NCBI GenBank assembly: GCA_016592635.1
Contig: AP023240.1
Coordinates: 3,203,630 to 3,267,629 of the forward strand
Direction of reading: 5' to 3'
Length of the DNA stretch: 64,000 nucleotides
From: Methyloprofundus sp.
Lineage (GTDB): Bacteria; Pseudomonadota; Gammaproteobacteria; Methylococcales; Methylomonadaceae
The stretch's first letter is position 1; each line of letters starts with the position of its first letter. Under the pieces are notes generated by a model. It ran no database searches and was not told where the DNA came from. It was given only the letters and a program-made list of their open reading frames with translations. The position numbers and the translations under genes were made by a program. This document shows, in pieces, positions 18,893-28,023 of the stretch.

Positions 18893-19570
18893 TTACCCTT
18901 GTCTGCGTACATATTTCTCAACGCTAGATACATTTTCTGCTGCTGCCTTTTTTGTTGCTACAACTTTTTTTGCAACGTATTTAGCGACACCTGATTTTGG
19001 AGCAGGTTGGTTTGCTTCTAAATATTTAGCCACACCAGAAAGTTTTGGCGCTTTAGCTTGTAAATATTTAGCTACACCTGTTAGCCCGTTTACACTAGCA
19101 CCTTTGCTCTTCTTTGCACTTCCGCCAGACGATTTTTGGCGAAAAAGAAATGCAGCAACGGCTAATATAACGATTGCGAATAATGGATTCACCGCAGAAT
19201 CTTCACTTGTCGCATCAACTGAATCTTGCTCTGCTGTCGCAACCTCTTCCACCTTCTCTGTCCACATCGCTAAAGGAATTGACTTAGCTTTTTCTATTGA
19301 TGCACTGTGCTTATAACCTTTATCATGATAAAGCACCTCAGGCTTAAAGGTAGCAGCAGGGTAATTAGAATCTGCTTTTGCTGTTTCACCAAAAGAAGCA
19401 CTAGATGCTGCAGATGAAGAACCTTTATGCTGATAATCTTTATCTTGATACACAACTTTCGGCTGAAAATCAGCAGCTGGATATTTAACACCTGCCGTCA
19501 CAAAAGGACTTGCAAGTAATAAGGCAGTAAATATGCCTTTTTTAACATTATTATTTTTCACGCAATTCAC
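18893..19570 (-). CDS. Single-pass membrane protein with periplasmic YPAA repeats and four cytoplasmic GVxKYL motifs
   Basis: A 225-residue protein of unknown family with four parts. Residues 1-26 are a signal peptide. Two 19-residue repeats follow (30-48 and 70-88), of the form YPAAxFxPxVxYxDKxYxH. Residues 129-143 are a membrane helix followed by basic residues, so by the positive-inside rule the tail faces the cytoplasm. That tail carries TGVAKYL (164-170), SGVAKYL (178-184), SGVAKYV (193-199) and SSVEKYV (215-221), separated by Lys/Ala-rich linkers. The two neighbouring cytoplasmic proteins have the same motif, so this one could anchor them, or a shared partner, to the membrane. It begins about 105 bases downstream of tkt. 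Confidence 0.82.
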   Translation of the reverse strand: MNCVKNNNVKKGIFTALLLASPFVTAGVKYPAADFQPKVVYQDKDYQHKGSSSAASSASFGETAKADSNYPAATFKPEVLYHDKGYKHSASIEKAKSIPLAMWTEKVEEVATAEQDSVDATSEDSAVNPLFAIVILAVAAFLFRQKSSGGSAKKSKGASVNGLTGVAKYLQAKAPKLSGVAKYLEANQPAPKSGVAKYVAKKVVATKKAAAENVSSVEKYVRRQG

Positions 19571-19675
19571 CTATATGTTGTAAGAAACGAATGAAGCCAC
19601 TGAATTAAATTTAACTAATGCAGTGGCTATTCGTCATTGAGGAATTATATTCCTCTCATCAATACATTATTTGAC

Positions 19676-21661
19676 TTACAGGACTTCTTTAACAGTTTTA
19701 ACTACGTTATCCACTGTAAAGCCAAAGTGCTCCATTAATACTCCACCTGGTGCAGATTCACCAAAAGTGTCAATACCAACTACACCACCTTCAAGGCCAA
19801 CATACTTACGCCAGAAATCAGTAACACCCGCTTCAATTGCAACGCGTTTTACACCTGGAGTCAATACGCTATCTTTGTATGCTTGATCTTGACGATCAAA
19901 AACATTTGTTGATGGCATAGATACAACACGAGCATTAATGCCGTCAGCAGCTAAAGCTTCTTGGGCTTTTGCGGCCAAATCAACTTCAGAACCTGTTGCA
20001 ATTAAGATAACCGCAGCATCGCCTTTAGCTTCAGATAAGATATATGCACCTTTGCGCATTGCATCAAAATCAGCAGCACCATGTTTACGCCCTGGAATAC
20101 CTTGACGACTGAATACTAAGCTAGATGGACCATCCATACGTTCAACAGCAGCAGTCCATGCAACAGCAACCTCCACTGAATCTGCAGGGCGCCAAACATC
20201 CATATTAGGAATAAGACGCATTGCTGATGTATTTTCAATAGGCTGATGCGTAGGGCCATCTTCACCTTGACCTATAGAGTCATGTGTCAATACTGCAATC
20301 GTACGAATTTTCATCAATGCAGCCATGCGGAACGCACTTTTTGCATAATCAGAGAACATATGGAATGTACCACCAAATGGTATCAAACCACCATGTAGTG
20401 CCATACCATTCATAATTGCATACATACCAAACTCACGTACACCGTAGGAAATGTAGTTACCTGGCTCTTTACCACTGACATGTTTGAAGTCTGCACAGCT
20501 TGTTAAGTTTGAGCCAGTTAAATCAGCAGATCCACCTAAAAACTCAGGAAGAATGGGTGCTAATGCTGCAATTGTATTTTGTGATGCTTTACGAGAAGCA
20601 ACACTGGCTGCTTTCTCATTAACATCAGCAATTATTGCGTCAGTTGCTTCTTTCCAGTTAGCAGGTAATTCACCAGCCATACGGCGCGTAAACTCAGCAG
20701 CTAATTCAGGAAATTCTTTTGCATAAGCTGCAAATTTGTCATCCCAGCTAGCTTCAAGTTTTGCACCTTGTGCTTTTGCATCCCAACCAGCATAAACATC
20801 AGCAGGAATTTCAAATGGCGCAGAGTCCCAGCCTAACTCTTTACGAGTTAATGCTACTTCTTCTTCACCTAATGCAGCACCGTGACAGTCATGACTACCA
20901 CTTTTGTTTGGTGAACCGAAACCGATGACCGTTTTACAACAAATCAAAGAAGGCTTATCAGTTACTTTTTTGGAAGCTTCAATAGCTGCATTGATTGCAT
21001 CTGAATCATGACCATCTACTGATACAACGTGCCAGCCATAAGCTTCAAAGCGCTTAACTGTATCATCTGTGTACCAACCATCAATGTGACCATCGATAGA
21101 AATATTATTGTCATCCCAAAAGGCAATTAAATTTCCAAGCCCCCATGTACCTGCTAATGCACAAGCTTCATGAGAAACACCTTCCATTAAACAACCATCA
21201 CCCATAAATACATATGTATTATGATTGACAATATCATGTCCAGGTTTATTGAATTGATCAGCTAATAACTTTTCAGCCATTGCAAAACCAACACCATTTG
21301 ATATGCCTTGACCTAGAGGACCTGTTGTTGTTTCAATACCAGGTGCATACCCATACTCAGGGTGGCCAGCACACTTTGAGTGTAGTTGACGGAATGTTTT
21401 CAATTCATCCATCGGCAGGTCGTAACCTGACAAATGTAATAATGAATAGATTAACATTGAGCCGTGACCATTTGATAAAACAAAACGGTCACGATCTGCC
21501 CATTCAGGGTTCGCTGGGTTATGTTTTAAATGATCATTCCACAACACTTCAGCGATGTCAGCCATACCCATTGGTGCACCAGGGTGACCCGAGCTAGCTT
21601 TTTGCACTGCATCCATGCTTAAAGCACGTATGGCGTTCGCAAGTTCTCTACGCGAAGACAT
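19676..21661 (-). CDS. tkt: Transketolase
   Basis: A 661-residue thiamine diphosphate enzyme that moves two-carbon units between sugar phosphates and, with transaldolase, rebuilds ribulose 5-phosphate in the RuMP cycle. The thiamine motif is GDGCLMEG...DDNN; the N-terminal [12 protein letters not shown] and the transketolase motif GEDGPTHQP are present. Full length (E. coli 663). A GGAG site lies 7 bases before ATG. A hairpin lies in its 5' region and a terminator separates it from hxlB. The three motif-repeat genes follow it closely. Confidence 0.97.
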   Translation of the reverse strand: MSSRRELANAIRALSMDAVQKASSGHPGAPMGMADIAEVLWNDHLKHNPANPEWADRDRFVLSNGHGSMLIYSLLHLSGYDLPMDELKTFRQLHSKCAGHPEYGYAPGIETTTGPLGQGISNGVGFAMAEKLLADQFNKPGHDIVNHNTYVFMGDGCLMEGVSHEACALAGTWGLGNLIAFWDDNNISIDGHIDGWYTDDTVKRFEAYGWHVVSVDGHDSDAINAAIEASKKVTDKPSLICCKTVIGFGSPNKSGSHDCHGAALGEEEVALTRKELGWDSAPFEIPADVYAGWDAKAQGAKLEASWDDKFAAYAKEFPELAAEFTRRMAGELPANWKEATDAIIADVNEKAASVASRKASQNTIAALAPILPEFLGGSADLTGSNLTSCADFKHVSGKEPGNYISYGVREFGMYAIMNGMALHGGLIPFGGTFHMFSDYAKSAFRMAALMKIRTIAVLTHDSIGQGEDGPTHQPIENTSAMRLIPNMDVWRPADSVEVAVAWTAAVERMDGPSSLVFSRQGIPGRKHGAADFDAMRKGAYILSEAKGDAAVILIATGSEVDLAAKAQEALAADGINARVVSMPSTNVFDRQDQAYKDSVLTPGVKRVAIEAGVTDFWRKYVGLEGGVVGIDTFGESAPGGVLMEHFGFTVDNVVKTVKEVL

Positions 21662-21698
21662 ATTGTTCTCCAGAATTTTTTAAAATTATTAAACGAAA

Positions 21699-21725
21699 AT
21701 AGACATGAGTTTTCTTCATGTCTAT
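21699..21725. promoter_or_regulatory. Hairpin in tkt leader
   Basis: Perfect 10-base arms (ATAGACATGA / TCATGTCTAT) with a 7-base loop lie between the hxlB terminator and the tkt start, about 38 bases before the tkt ATG. No T-run follows in the tkt direction. It could be an operator or a leader structure. Confidence 0.4.
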
Positions 21726-21746
21726 TCTGTGATTCTTTCCAGCAAT

Positions 21747-21773
21747 AAAAAACGAGTAGCAAAGCTACTCGTT
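21747..21773 (-). terminator. Intrinsic terminator after hxlB
   Basis: Perfect 10-base arms (AACGAGTAGC / GCTACTCGTT) with a 3-base loop lie just past the hxlB stop, followed on the minus strand by a run of six T. This marks hxlA-hxlB as its own transcription unit, with any read-through into tkt being partial. Confidence 0.82.
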
Positions 21774-21780
21774 ATTGTTG

Positions 21781-22332
21781 CTATTCCATGTTGGCGTGTC
21801 TTTCTCTCATTTTCTCTTCTGGGATACCTTTTTCCCAGATAAGATGTGAGACGACAGATTCTAAGAAGCAAAGAGTGGATAATTCAAAAACTGTCCCCAT
21901 CGGCATACCTTTCACTGTTTTATACAGATCCTGCTTACCAATTTGGATTACACCATCAGCCATGTCACCAATAGTTGATTCAGCTTTAGAACAAATCAAT
22001 ACAATTTTAGCACCCACGCTTTTCGCTTTATTAGTGAATGCTACTAGTTGTTCAGTTTCCCCAGAGCCTGAGATAATAATTAACAAATCACCACCTTTGA
22101 TACTAGGGGTAACAATTTCACCTACCATGCTAACATCGTAACCACTGTGCATTAAACGCATGCCCAGAAAATTTCCGACTAGCTTAGAACGCCCGGCACC
22201 TGAAATAAATATCCGTCTAGCACTATCAAACATCTCTGTCATTTGTTCAGCATACGACACATCAGTCGCATCAAGAATTGCAGAGATCTTACTGACGACT
22301 AATTGCTGATTTTCTTTTTGCCACGTAGTCAT
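21781..22332 (-). CDS. hxlB: 6-phospho-3-hexuloisomerase
   Basis: A 183-residue SIS-domain sugar isomerase converting D-arabino-3-hexulose 6-phosphate to fructose 6-phosphate, the second step of formaldehyde fixation. The SIS fold is shown by ISGAGRSKLVGNFLGMRL near residue 40 and the phosphate loop ISGSGET near 90. Length fits the family (about 180). It starts 14 bases after hxlA with a GGAG site, so the two are co-transcribed. This pairing, more than the SIS fold alone, fixes the call. Confidence 0.96.
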   Translation of the reverse strand: MTTWQKENQQLVVSKISAILDATDVSYAEQMTEMFDSARRIFISGAGRSKLVGNFLGMRLMHSGYDVSMVGEIVTPSIKGGDLLIIISGSGETEQLVAFTNKAKSVGAKIVLICSKAESTIGDMADGVIQIGKQDLYKTVKGMPMGTVFELSTLCFLESVVSHLIWEKGIPEEKMRERHANME

Positions 22333-22346
22333 AGTGTTACTCCGCC

Positions 22347-22988
22347 TTATGCAGCGTCAACTAATTCACGAATCTCACGAGCCGCTTCAGCTGGAGAAGC
22401 TGCACCGTAGATCGCTGCACCAACAACAATGATGTCAGCGCCAGCGCGGACAACATCTTGTACTGTAGTTTGGTTAATACCACCCGCAACAGAAACACGT
22501 ACGTTTAAGCCTAAATCAGCAATTAAAGCTAAGTCATTGAAAGGTGTATCACCAGCTGCTTGAGCATCAAGGCCAGTGTGAACACCAACGATTTGTGCAC
22601 CAGCTGCAACAGTATCACGAGCAACAGTCGCTTTATCCGCAACGTTAATTAAATCAATTTGCGCTTCTGCGCCATTTGCATTTGCTGCACCAACAACACC
22701 TGCACAAGTTGCTGCACCAGATACACCTAGAACTGTACAGATGTCTGCGCCTGCTTCGTAGAAAGGAGCTGCTTCATATCCGCCAGCATCCATTGTTTTT
22801 AGGTCAACTAAAAGTAAGTGATTTGGAAATCTAGCTCTTAATTCTGTTACTAAGTTAATGCCATTGTGTTTGATACATGGTGTACCGATTTCGAAGATAT
22901 CAACAGAGTCAGCTACTTGATCAGCAAGTGCTACAGTTGCGTCGAAATCTAAAGAATCTAATGCCATTTGAATTAATGGTGTTGCCAT
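22347..22988 (-). CDS. hxlA: 3-hexulose-6-phosphate synthase
   Basis: A 213-residue aldolase of the orotidine-monophosphate decarboxylase superfamily that joins formaldehyde to ribulose 5-phosphate, the entry step of the RuMP pathway. It shows FEIGTPCIKHNG, the active-site DLKTMDAGGYEA block and the C-terminal phosphate loop around VVGAAIYGA. A GGAG site lies 10 bases before ATG. It is the first gene of the RuMP cluster and has a good -35 box upstream. It is not fused to hxlB, as in bacterial methylotrophs. Confidence 0.97.
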   Translation of the reverse strand: MATPLIQMALDSLDFDATVALADQVADSVDIFEIGTPCIKHNGINLVTELRARFPNHLLLVDLKTMDAGGYEAAPFYEAGADICTVLGVSGAATCAGVVGAANANGAEAQIDLINVADKATVARDTVAAGAQIVGVHTGLDAQAAGDTPFNDLALIADLGLNVRVSVAGGINQTTVQDVVRAGADIIVVGAAIYGAASPAEAAREIRELVDAA

Positions 22989-23048
22989 GTTATGTACTCC
23001 GATTTAGTTATAATTTTGTTACATACTTTTATTTTTATGCGGACAGAA

Positions 23049-23077
23049 CTTTAAATCAGAAAGCAGGTTAATGTCAA
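23049..23077 (-). promoter_or_regulatory. Candidate promoter of hxlA-hxlB
   Basis: On the minus strand a perfect TTGACA (23077-23072) is followed after 17 bases by TTAAAG (23054-23049), a weak -10. The predicted transcription start is about 55 bases before the hxlA ATG. The perfect -35 at correct spacing is the support. Confidence 0.45.
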
Positions 23078-23270
23078 ACCCTAAAACGACTCATTACGAC
23101 ATTATTTGTTCCTAACTTACTCCAACCGCACTGTTTTTTAAGCCTAGCTTAAGCTGTATTCATTCAATTTATTTGTTATATTTTAATAGCTAATCCTCTT
23201 AACTTAAAGCAGATTATCCATTTAAATATCATTAAAAATTGGATGATAAAAGAACATCCCTTTTCCTTAT

Positions 23271-23858
23271 TTATTTTTTTTCATAACTGATATATTCAAA
23301 TACAGTTACAATTTTTTGTACTCCTGCAACTTTTTGCACTGTTTTTGCTGCAGCGCCCCCTTCTTCTTCATGGACTATGCCCATCAGGTAGACTGCTTTA
23401 TTTTCAGTGATTACTTTTATTCGTGTTGCATCAAAGCCTGGTTTATCTGTAATTTTAGCCAATGCATCTTTAACTTTAATAGTAAGTAGCGAATCTTCAC
23501 TACGCGATGTCATTGATGTTAATGGTGCGACCACCATTTCATTGTGAACCAATTTTACGCCAGAAATAATCCTTATATTTGCAACTATTATTTCTCGAAC
23601 CACCTCTGTTTCAGCCTCACCTGTAATTAATACTCTACCATTATACGAGGTGACATTAAAATGTGCATGCTCTTTTACATCATTTAGAGCATGTAGCTCT
23701 ATTATGGCACTATCTTCAATACGCTCATCTATGGTAATGGCAGCACTATCACGCCTATCGTGCAAAAAAGAGAGCCCTGTTATTTCTGCAAGATTATGGC
23801 CTATAGTACTACAAGCTGTGAGAAACATTGCAAAAAAAAGCATTAATACCCATTTCAT
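23271..23858 (-). CDS. dolP: BON-domain lipoprotein (DolP/YraP-like)
   Basis: A 195-residue lipoprotein with a signal peptide ending in the lipobox LTAC (Cys16), followed by two BON domains (about residues 45-112 and 120-190; for example ITGEAETEVV and VYLMGIVHEEEG). DolP sits in the outer membrane at the division site and supports envelope integrity and beta-barrel assembly. It overlaps diaA by 4 bases, so translation is coupled. The order lpoA-yraN-diaA-dolP is that of E. coli. Confidence 0.9.
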   Translation of the reverse strand: MKWVLMLFFAMFLTACSTIGHNLAEITGLSFLHDRRDSAAITIDERIEDSAIIELHALNDVKEHAHFNVTSYNGRVLITGEAETEVVREIIVANIRIISGVKLVHNEMVVAPLTSMTSRSEDSLLTIKVKDALAKITDKPGFDATRIKVITENKAVYLMGIVHEEEGGAAAKTVQKVAGVQKIVTVFEYISYEKK

Positions 23859-24454
23859 CGCAATTGATTCCCAAATAGCTGACTATCAATTAAATCGCAT
23901 AAGCAGTGCGTAATGAGCAAATGTACTTCATGGATTCTCTGCACAGACTGACTAGGAACCGTTATACAAACATCTTGTTCGTGTAACAATGTTGGTAACG
24001 TAACCTCATTCTCACCTGCTAATAATACAATATTGACCTGTTTATCATGCGCTGCATTAATGAGTTTTACCAAATTCGAACTGCCTGCTTCAATGCTATA
24101 TAACATTAGCACATCTGATGTCTGTGCTAATGCACGTAATTGCTTACTGTATATGTCATCATTACGTTGCTGCGTTTCTGCAATGGAAGTCAGCATCTGC
24201 ACATCATTTACTAACGAGATAGCTGGTAATGACGGCCGATCGCGCTCATACCGGTTAATCATCATACTAGTAAAATATTGTGCTATAGAAACTGAAGCAG
24301 CATTTCCACAACTTAATACCTTTCTGTCCGCCAAAAGTGCATTAACTATTTGCTGAGCAGCGACCTCAATAAGCTCAGACATTTCATTCATTACTATTTG
24401 CTGAGTTTGAATACTTTCTGTAATTTGATGAACTATATTATCTTGCAAACTCAT
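23855..24454 (-). CDS. diaA: SIS-domain DnaA initiator-associating protein / phosphoheptose isomerase-like
   Basis: A 199-residue SIS-fold protein. It has the family start (IQTQQIVMNEM) and the SCGNAAS and SIEAGSSNLVK-type loops. DiaA binds DnaA and times replication initiation in E. coli; its paralogue GmhA makes heptose. The position between yraN and dolP favours DiaA, but sequence alone cannot exclude isomerase activity. The serine-rich sugar-phosphate loop usual in SIS isomerases appears altered here (EAGSSNL), which also fits DiaA. It is 3 bases from yraN. Confidence 0.85.
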   Translation of the reverse strand: MSLQDNIVHQITESIQTQQIVMNEMSELIEVAAQQIVNALLADRKVLSCGNAASVSIAQYFTSMMINRYERDRPSLPAISLVNDVQMLTSIAETQQRNDDIYSKQLRALAQTSDVLMLYSIEAGSSNLVKLINAAHDKQVNIVLLAGENEVTLPTLLHEQDVCITVPSQSVQRIHEVHLLITHCLCDLIDSQLFGNQLR

Positions 24455-24457
24455 AAT

Positions 24458-24808
24458 TTAAAATGCATTTTTTACCCATTCTGGTGAACTATCTCCTGTT
24501 GTTGCAATCACATCAAAGCGTATAGTTCGATTTATTTTATGTGTCGCTATATAGTGTTTAGCAGCTGCCACAATTTTTGACTGTTTTGTTACAGTAACAC
24601 TTTCTAAAGCACTACCATAATAACTATTTTTCCTATAACGAACCTCAACAATAACCAACACGCCTTGATCGTCCATCAATAAATCCAATTCGCCCCATTT
24701 GCAATGGTAATTACGAGCAACTAACGTTAAGCCTTGTTGCAACAATAGCTGCAAAGCAAGCTCTTCATAATGCGCACCTTTTTGTAAATTTTCAGGCTTA
24801 TTCTGCAC
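24458..24808 (-). CDS. yraN: UPF0102 family YraN endonuclease-like protein
   Basis: A protein of the restriction-endonuclease-like fold, family UPF0102. The core has GELDLLMDD, then VIVEVRYRK, matching the (E)-xn-D-xn-ExK-like nuclease residues, and closes with RFDVIATTG and WVKNAF. I place the start at GTG 24808 (116 residues): it has an AGAGG site and aligns with E. coli YraN, overlapping lpoA by 11 bases. An ATG at 24886 or 24856 would extend it deeper into lpoA with no family similarity. Its cellular role is not settled. Confidence 0.85.
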   Translation of the reverse strand: MQNKPENLQKGAHYEELALQLLLQQGLTLVARNYHCKWGELDLLMDDQGVLVIVEVRYRKNSYYGSALESVTVTKQSKIVAAAKHYIATHKINRTIRFDVIATTGDSSPEWVKNAF

Positions 24809-26702
24809 CAAGCGCCTCTTGCCGGCTTGAAATAGGTTGGGTAGCAATACCCTCATACCCTTCAGCCATATCTTGCATTGTTTCAATTAATTGCACCTTT
24901 CCTTGCTTAAATTGTGCACAGGCAAGCTGACGCTCAACTCTATTAGAACCATTTAATAACAAATTCCCTGTCGCACCATGAAACCGTACAGCTTGCAACT
25001 TATCAAGATGTGGCACTATTGTAAATGCATCTATACCAAAAGCAATTAAACTTAAAAAACTCTCAGGAAACTGTTCCCACGTATCTTGCAAAGCAGCCAG
25101 ATCTAGCTCTCCTTGATAAGCACCCTCTAACAACCAAGGTATGCCACAAAAATTCACACCTTCCAAATCAACATTTTTAATCACGTCCATTTTTCCACCA
25201 TAAATCCTGGACAACCCATACACCTTTATCTTTGCAGCTCGATTATGATAAAACTGCGGATTAATTAATCGCGCTTCCTGCTTATTCGCCACTATAAAAA
25301 TCACATCAACATCTTGCCGCCTACGCGGGTTGTTTTCCACTCTCCCCACTACATTATTCAGAGACTTTAACCGATACTGGCTCTCGCTCACATTCAACAT
25401 ATGTTGCACTGGCACACTAAAGTCTTTACTCTTAGGAGCAAATTTTTCCACCGCCAAAATATTTCCATCCAATGCCGTCCAAGCATTATAAAAATACTTT
25501 TCTAAACGCTCACCACTCCCCGTATCAGGCCGCAAAATTAATGCATTTTTATAGCCGGCAAACCAAGCTTGATTAACCACTTGCCGTGCCTCATCTATGG
25601 GACTCAAGGCAAACTGATACAAATTCTTTTTTACTAAGTTATCCACATAATTTAACGCCAATATCGGGACTGGCAAATTACCAGCGGCAGCCAACTCATT
25701 AATTAAAGATTTTTGTAGCGGCCCTATTACCAACTGCGCACCCTCAGCAATTGCCTGATGATATAAAGCAACAACACCTATGGTTTGAGATGTATCGTAA
25801 AAACGGATATTAGGACGTAGTGCATTATTTTCATAATGATAGTAAGCTGCCATAAACCCTGCTTTCACTGCAGCCGCATGTCGACTATAAGGGCCTGCTT
25901 CTGGCAAAAATACTGCTATATCACTCACGTCACCCAACTCTATTCCTGAGAACATAAAATAATCAGAATTAATCAGTGAATTTGCAGGGTGCCGAATATA
26001 TAGTTGCTGCCAAGTATTTATTGCTATATTAAACTCAGCAGACCCTAACGGCATTTGCTGCTTCATAATGGCAATTTCAAGCCAACCCGAATACACCATA
26101 TCTGTACTCACATCTAACTGGGTTTGCAAAACCGACAGAGGCAACAAGCTGAGAGTGTCTAAAATTGCAATACTATTATCCCTCTTCTGAGCAGCACTTA
26201 AATACCGCTCTAATGCTATACGCTCATGTACACTAGTAACCAATTCCCCTGTCAATGCATAAGCAAATGCCGCGGTTTCATGGTATAAATGTTTTTGCTG
26301 TGCACTCAATGACATGACAGAAACTAAATTTAAGCGGCTCACTGCCTGCTCAGCATTTCCCGCATTCAAATGTATTTGTGCATATAGTAAATATAATCTA
26401 TTACGCCATACTTCCGTCAAAGTAGCAGGTGCAACTAAATCTGCATAAGCTTTTGCTGTGACAGCATCCCCTATTTTTAATAAGGCTTCGGCTGCTTGCA
26501 AACGAAATATATTCTGTTGTATTGAGGGCTGATCAGCCAATTGCCGGTATAAAGCAACGGCTTCTTGGTACTTACCCTCTGCCAATAATTGTTGTGCATT
26601 TTGTGCAAGCTGATTTTGTCGCAATAATACAGGGTCATCAACCTTTGTTTGTGAAACACAACTAGTAATTAACAGTACAAAAAAAAACACTCCTAACCGC
26701 AT
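24798..26702 (-). CDS. lpoA: Penicillin-binding protein activator LpoA
   Basis: An outer-membrane lipoprotein that reaches through the periplasm to stimulate the peptidoglycan synthase PBP1a. I prefer ATG 26702 (634 residues) because it has a GAAGG site 7 bases upstream and gives a compact lipoprotein signal (MRLGVFFFVLLITSC, lipobox ITSC); an ATG at 26735 adds 11 residues. The N-terminal half is helical with TPR-like repeats (LLAEGKYQEAVALYRQLAD), and the C-terminal half is a periplasmic-binding-protein-like fold (for example VIGPLQKSLI, VPILALNYVD). It leads the lpoA-yraN-diaA-dolP unit and is divergent from rsmI. Confidence 0.93.
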   Translation of the reverse strand: MRLGVFFFVLLITSCVSQTKVDDPVLLRQNQLAQNAQQLLAEGKYQEAVALYRQLADQPSIQQNIFRLQAAEALLKIGDAVTAKAYADLVAPATLTEVWRNRLYLLYAQIHLNAGNAEQAVSRLNLVSVMSLSAQQKHLYHETAAFAYALTGELVTSVHERIALERYLSAAQKRDNSIAILDTLSLLPLSVLQTQLDVSTDMVYSGWLEIAIMKQQMPLGSAEFNIAINTWQQLYIRHPANSLINSDYFMFSGIELGDVSDIAVFLPEAGPYSRHAAAVKAGFMAAYYHYENNALRPNIRFYDTSQTIGVVALYHQAIAEGAQLVIGPLQKSLINELAAAGNLPVPILALNYVDNLVKKNLYQFALSPIDEARQVVNQAWFAGYKNALILRPDTGSGERLEKYFYNAWTALDGNILAVEKFAPKSKDFSVPVQHMLNVSESQYRLKSLNNVVGRVENNPRRRQDVDVIFIVANKQEARLINPQFYHNRAAKIKVYGLSRIYGGKMDVIKNVDLEGVNFCGIPWLLEGAYQGELDLAALQDTWEQFPESFLSLIAFGIDAFTIVPHLDKLQAVRFHGATGNLLLNGSNRVERQLACAQFKQGKVQLIETMQDMAEGYEGIATQPISSRQEALGAE

Positions 26703-26905
26703 ATACTGCCTTCTAAATAACATAGCCAACCACATTCCTTAAATTTTTAACCCACAATCCAACCAATCACTTAATAATAGCATACCAATTTTAGCACGCC
26801 AGATTAACGTAAAACACACCCATCTTACGCATTATTAATGCACTAAAACAATGAGTAGTGGTACTATTATTTCCCGAAAACATGACATTTAATCAGGATA
26901 ACAAA

Positions 26906-27769
26906 ATGCCAAAAAAATACGGCACACTTTATATTGTCGCTACCCCTATAGGAAACTTAGCAGATTTAAGCATAAGAGCAATACAAACATTACAGCAAGT
27001 TGATCTTATTTGTGCGGAAGATACTCGCCATGCACGCACGCTCCTACAGCACCACGGCATAAACACACACTGCTCATCATTACACCAACATAATGAAGAT
27101 CAAGCTGCACAAGGCATCATTGATAAAATTCAGCAAGGCATTTCAGTCGCTATTATCTCTGATGCGGGTACACCGTTAATTAGCGACCCTGGAATGCCCT
27201 TAGTCACTTTAGCACACTCTTCGGGTATCAACGTGTCGCCTATTCCAGGGGCATGCGCTTTAATCACCGCATTATCGGCATCTGGACTCCCCGTTACTCC
27301 TTTTACATTTCTAGGCTTTGTACCACGCACTTCTAGCGCACGCCAAAGCTTATTCAAAACAAAACTACAGGCGACAGAAACGTGGGTCTTTTATGAGTCA
27401 TGCCATCGCATTAAACATTGCTTAAATGATTTAGCGGCTATACTTCCAGGGGAACGCCAAATTGTCATTGCTCGTGAGGTGACAAAATTACATGAAACCA
27501 TCATTAAAACCAGCTTGACTGATATGCTGACTTTAGTTGAGCAAGATAGCAATATGCAACGCGGGGAATTTGTCGTGCTAATATCAGGCGACACAGTAGA
27601 GAAAAAACCTACGGCACTCACTGAGCAACAACAAAACACCCTAAAAATCCTTTTAAAAGAATGCTCAATTAAAACAGCAGTTTCTATGGCCGTAGAAATC
27701 ACAGGAGTACGCAAAAAACTCCTTTATCAAGCCGCTTTAGACCTTTCCTCTGCCAACGAATCACAATAA
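26906..27769 (+). CDS. rsmI: 16S rRNA (cytidine(1402)-2'-O)-methyltransferase
   Basis: A SAM-dependent methyltransferase of the tetrapyrrole-methylase fold that 2'-O-methylates C1402 of 16S rRNA, tuning decoding at the P site. The motifs are GTLYIVATPIGNL, CAEDTRHA and SDAGTPLISDPG, then the PGACALITALSASGLP loop. I choose ATG 26906 (287 residues): it has an AGGA site and equals E. coli RsmI (286); upstream ATGs give a non-conserved extension. It is divergent from lpoA, the standard gammaproteobacterial arrangement. Confidence 0.95.
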   Translation: MPKKYGTLYIVATPIGNLADLSIRAIQTLQQVDLICAEDTRHARTLLQHHGINTHCSSLHQHNEDQAAQGIIDKIQQGISVAIISDAGTPLISDPGMPLVTLAHSSGINVSPIPGACALITALSASGLPVTPFTFLGFVPRTSSARQSLFKTKLQATETWVFYESCHRIKHCLNDLAAILPGERQIVIAREVTKLHETIIKTSLTDMLTLVEQDSNMQRGEFVVLISGDTVEKKPTALTEQQQNTLKILLKECSIKTAVSMAVEITGVRKKLLYQAALDLSSANESQ

Positions 27770-28012
27770 CCCTGCAATCACTACCTAAAACAAAAGCGTT
27801 AAATTCAAAAAACACTTAGATACGCAATAATAATTTCAAGCAATACGCCCACTCAAATTAGTAGAAAATTTAACCGCAGTTTTTTGTTTTTACAGGAGTA
27901 ATTTTAATTTTCAAATATTTTTTATGAGAACTCTACTGCAAAATCAGCCATTTATGCTTGACTGCTTATATTAGCCATACATTACTTACTCTCATTCCTT
28001 TTACAATTCAGC

Positions 28013-28018
28013 TATAAT
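28013..28018 (+). promoter_or_regulatory. -10 box of rnpB
   Basis: A perfect TATAAT lies about 7 bases before the predicted 5' end of RNase P RNA. The -35 region is weak. Confidence 0.6.
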
Positions 28019-28023
28019 GCTCG

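Noticed and set aside
18189..19570. GVxKYL copies as a simple DNA tandem repeat or CRISPR-like array
   Set aside because: Codons differ between copies and spacing is irregular, so the repetition is at protein level.
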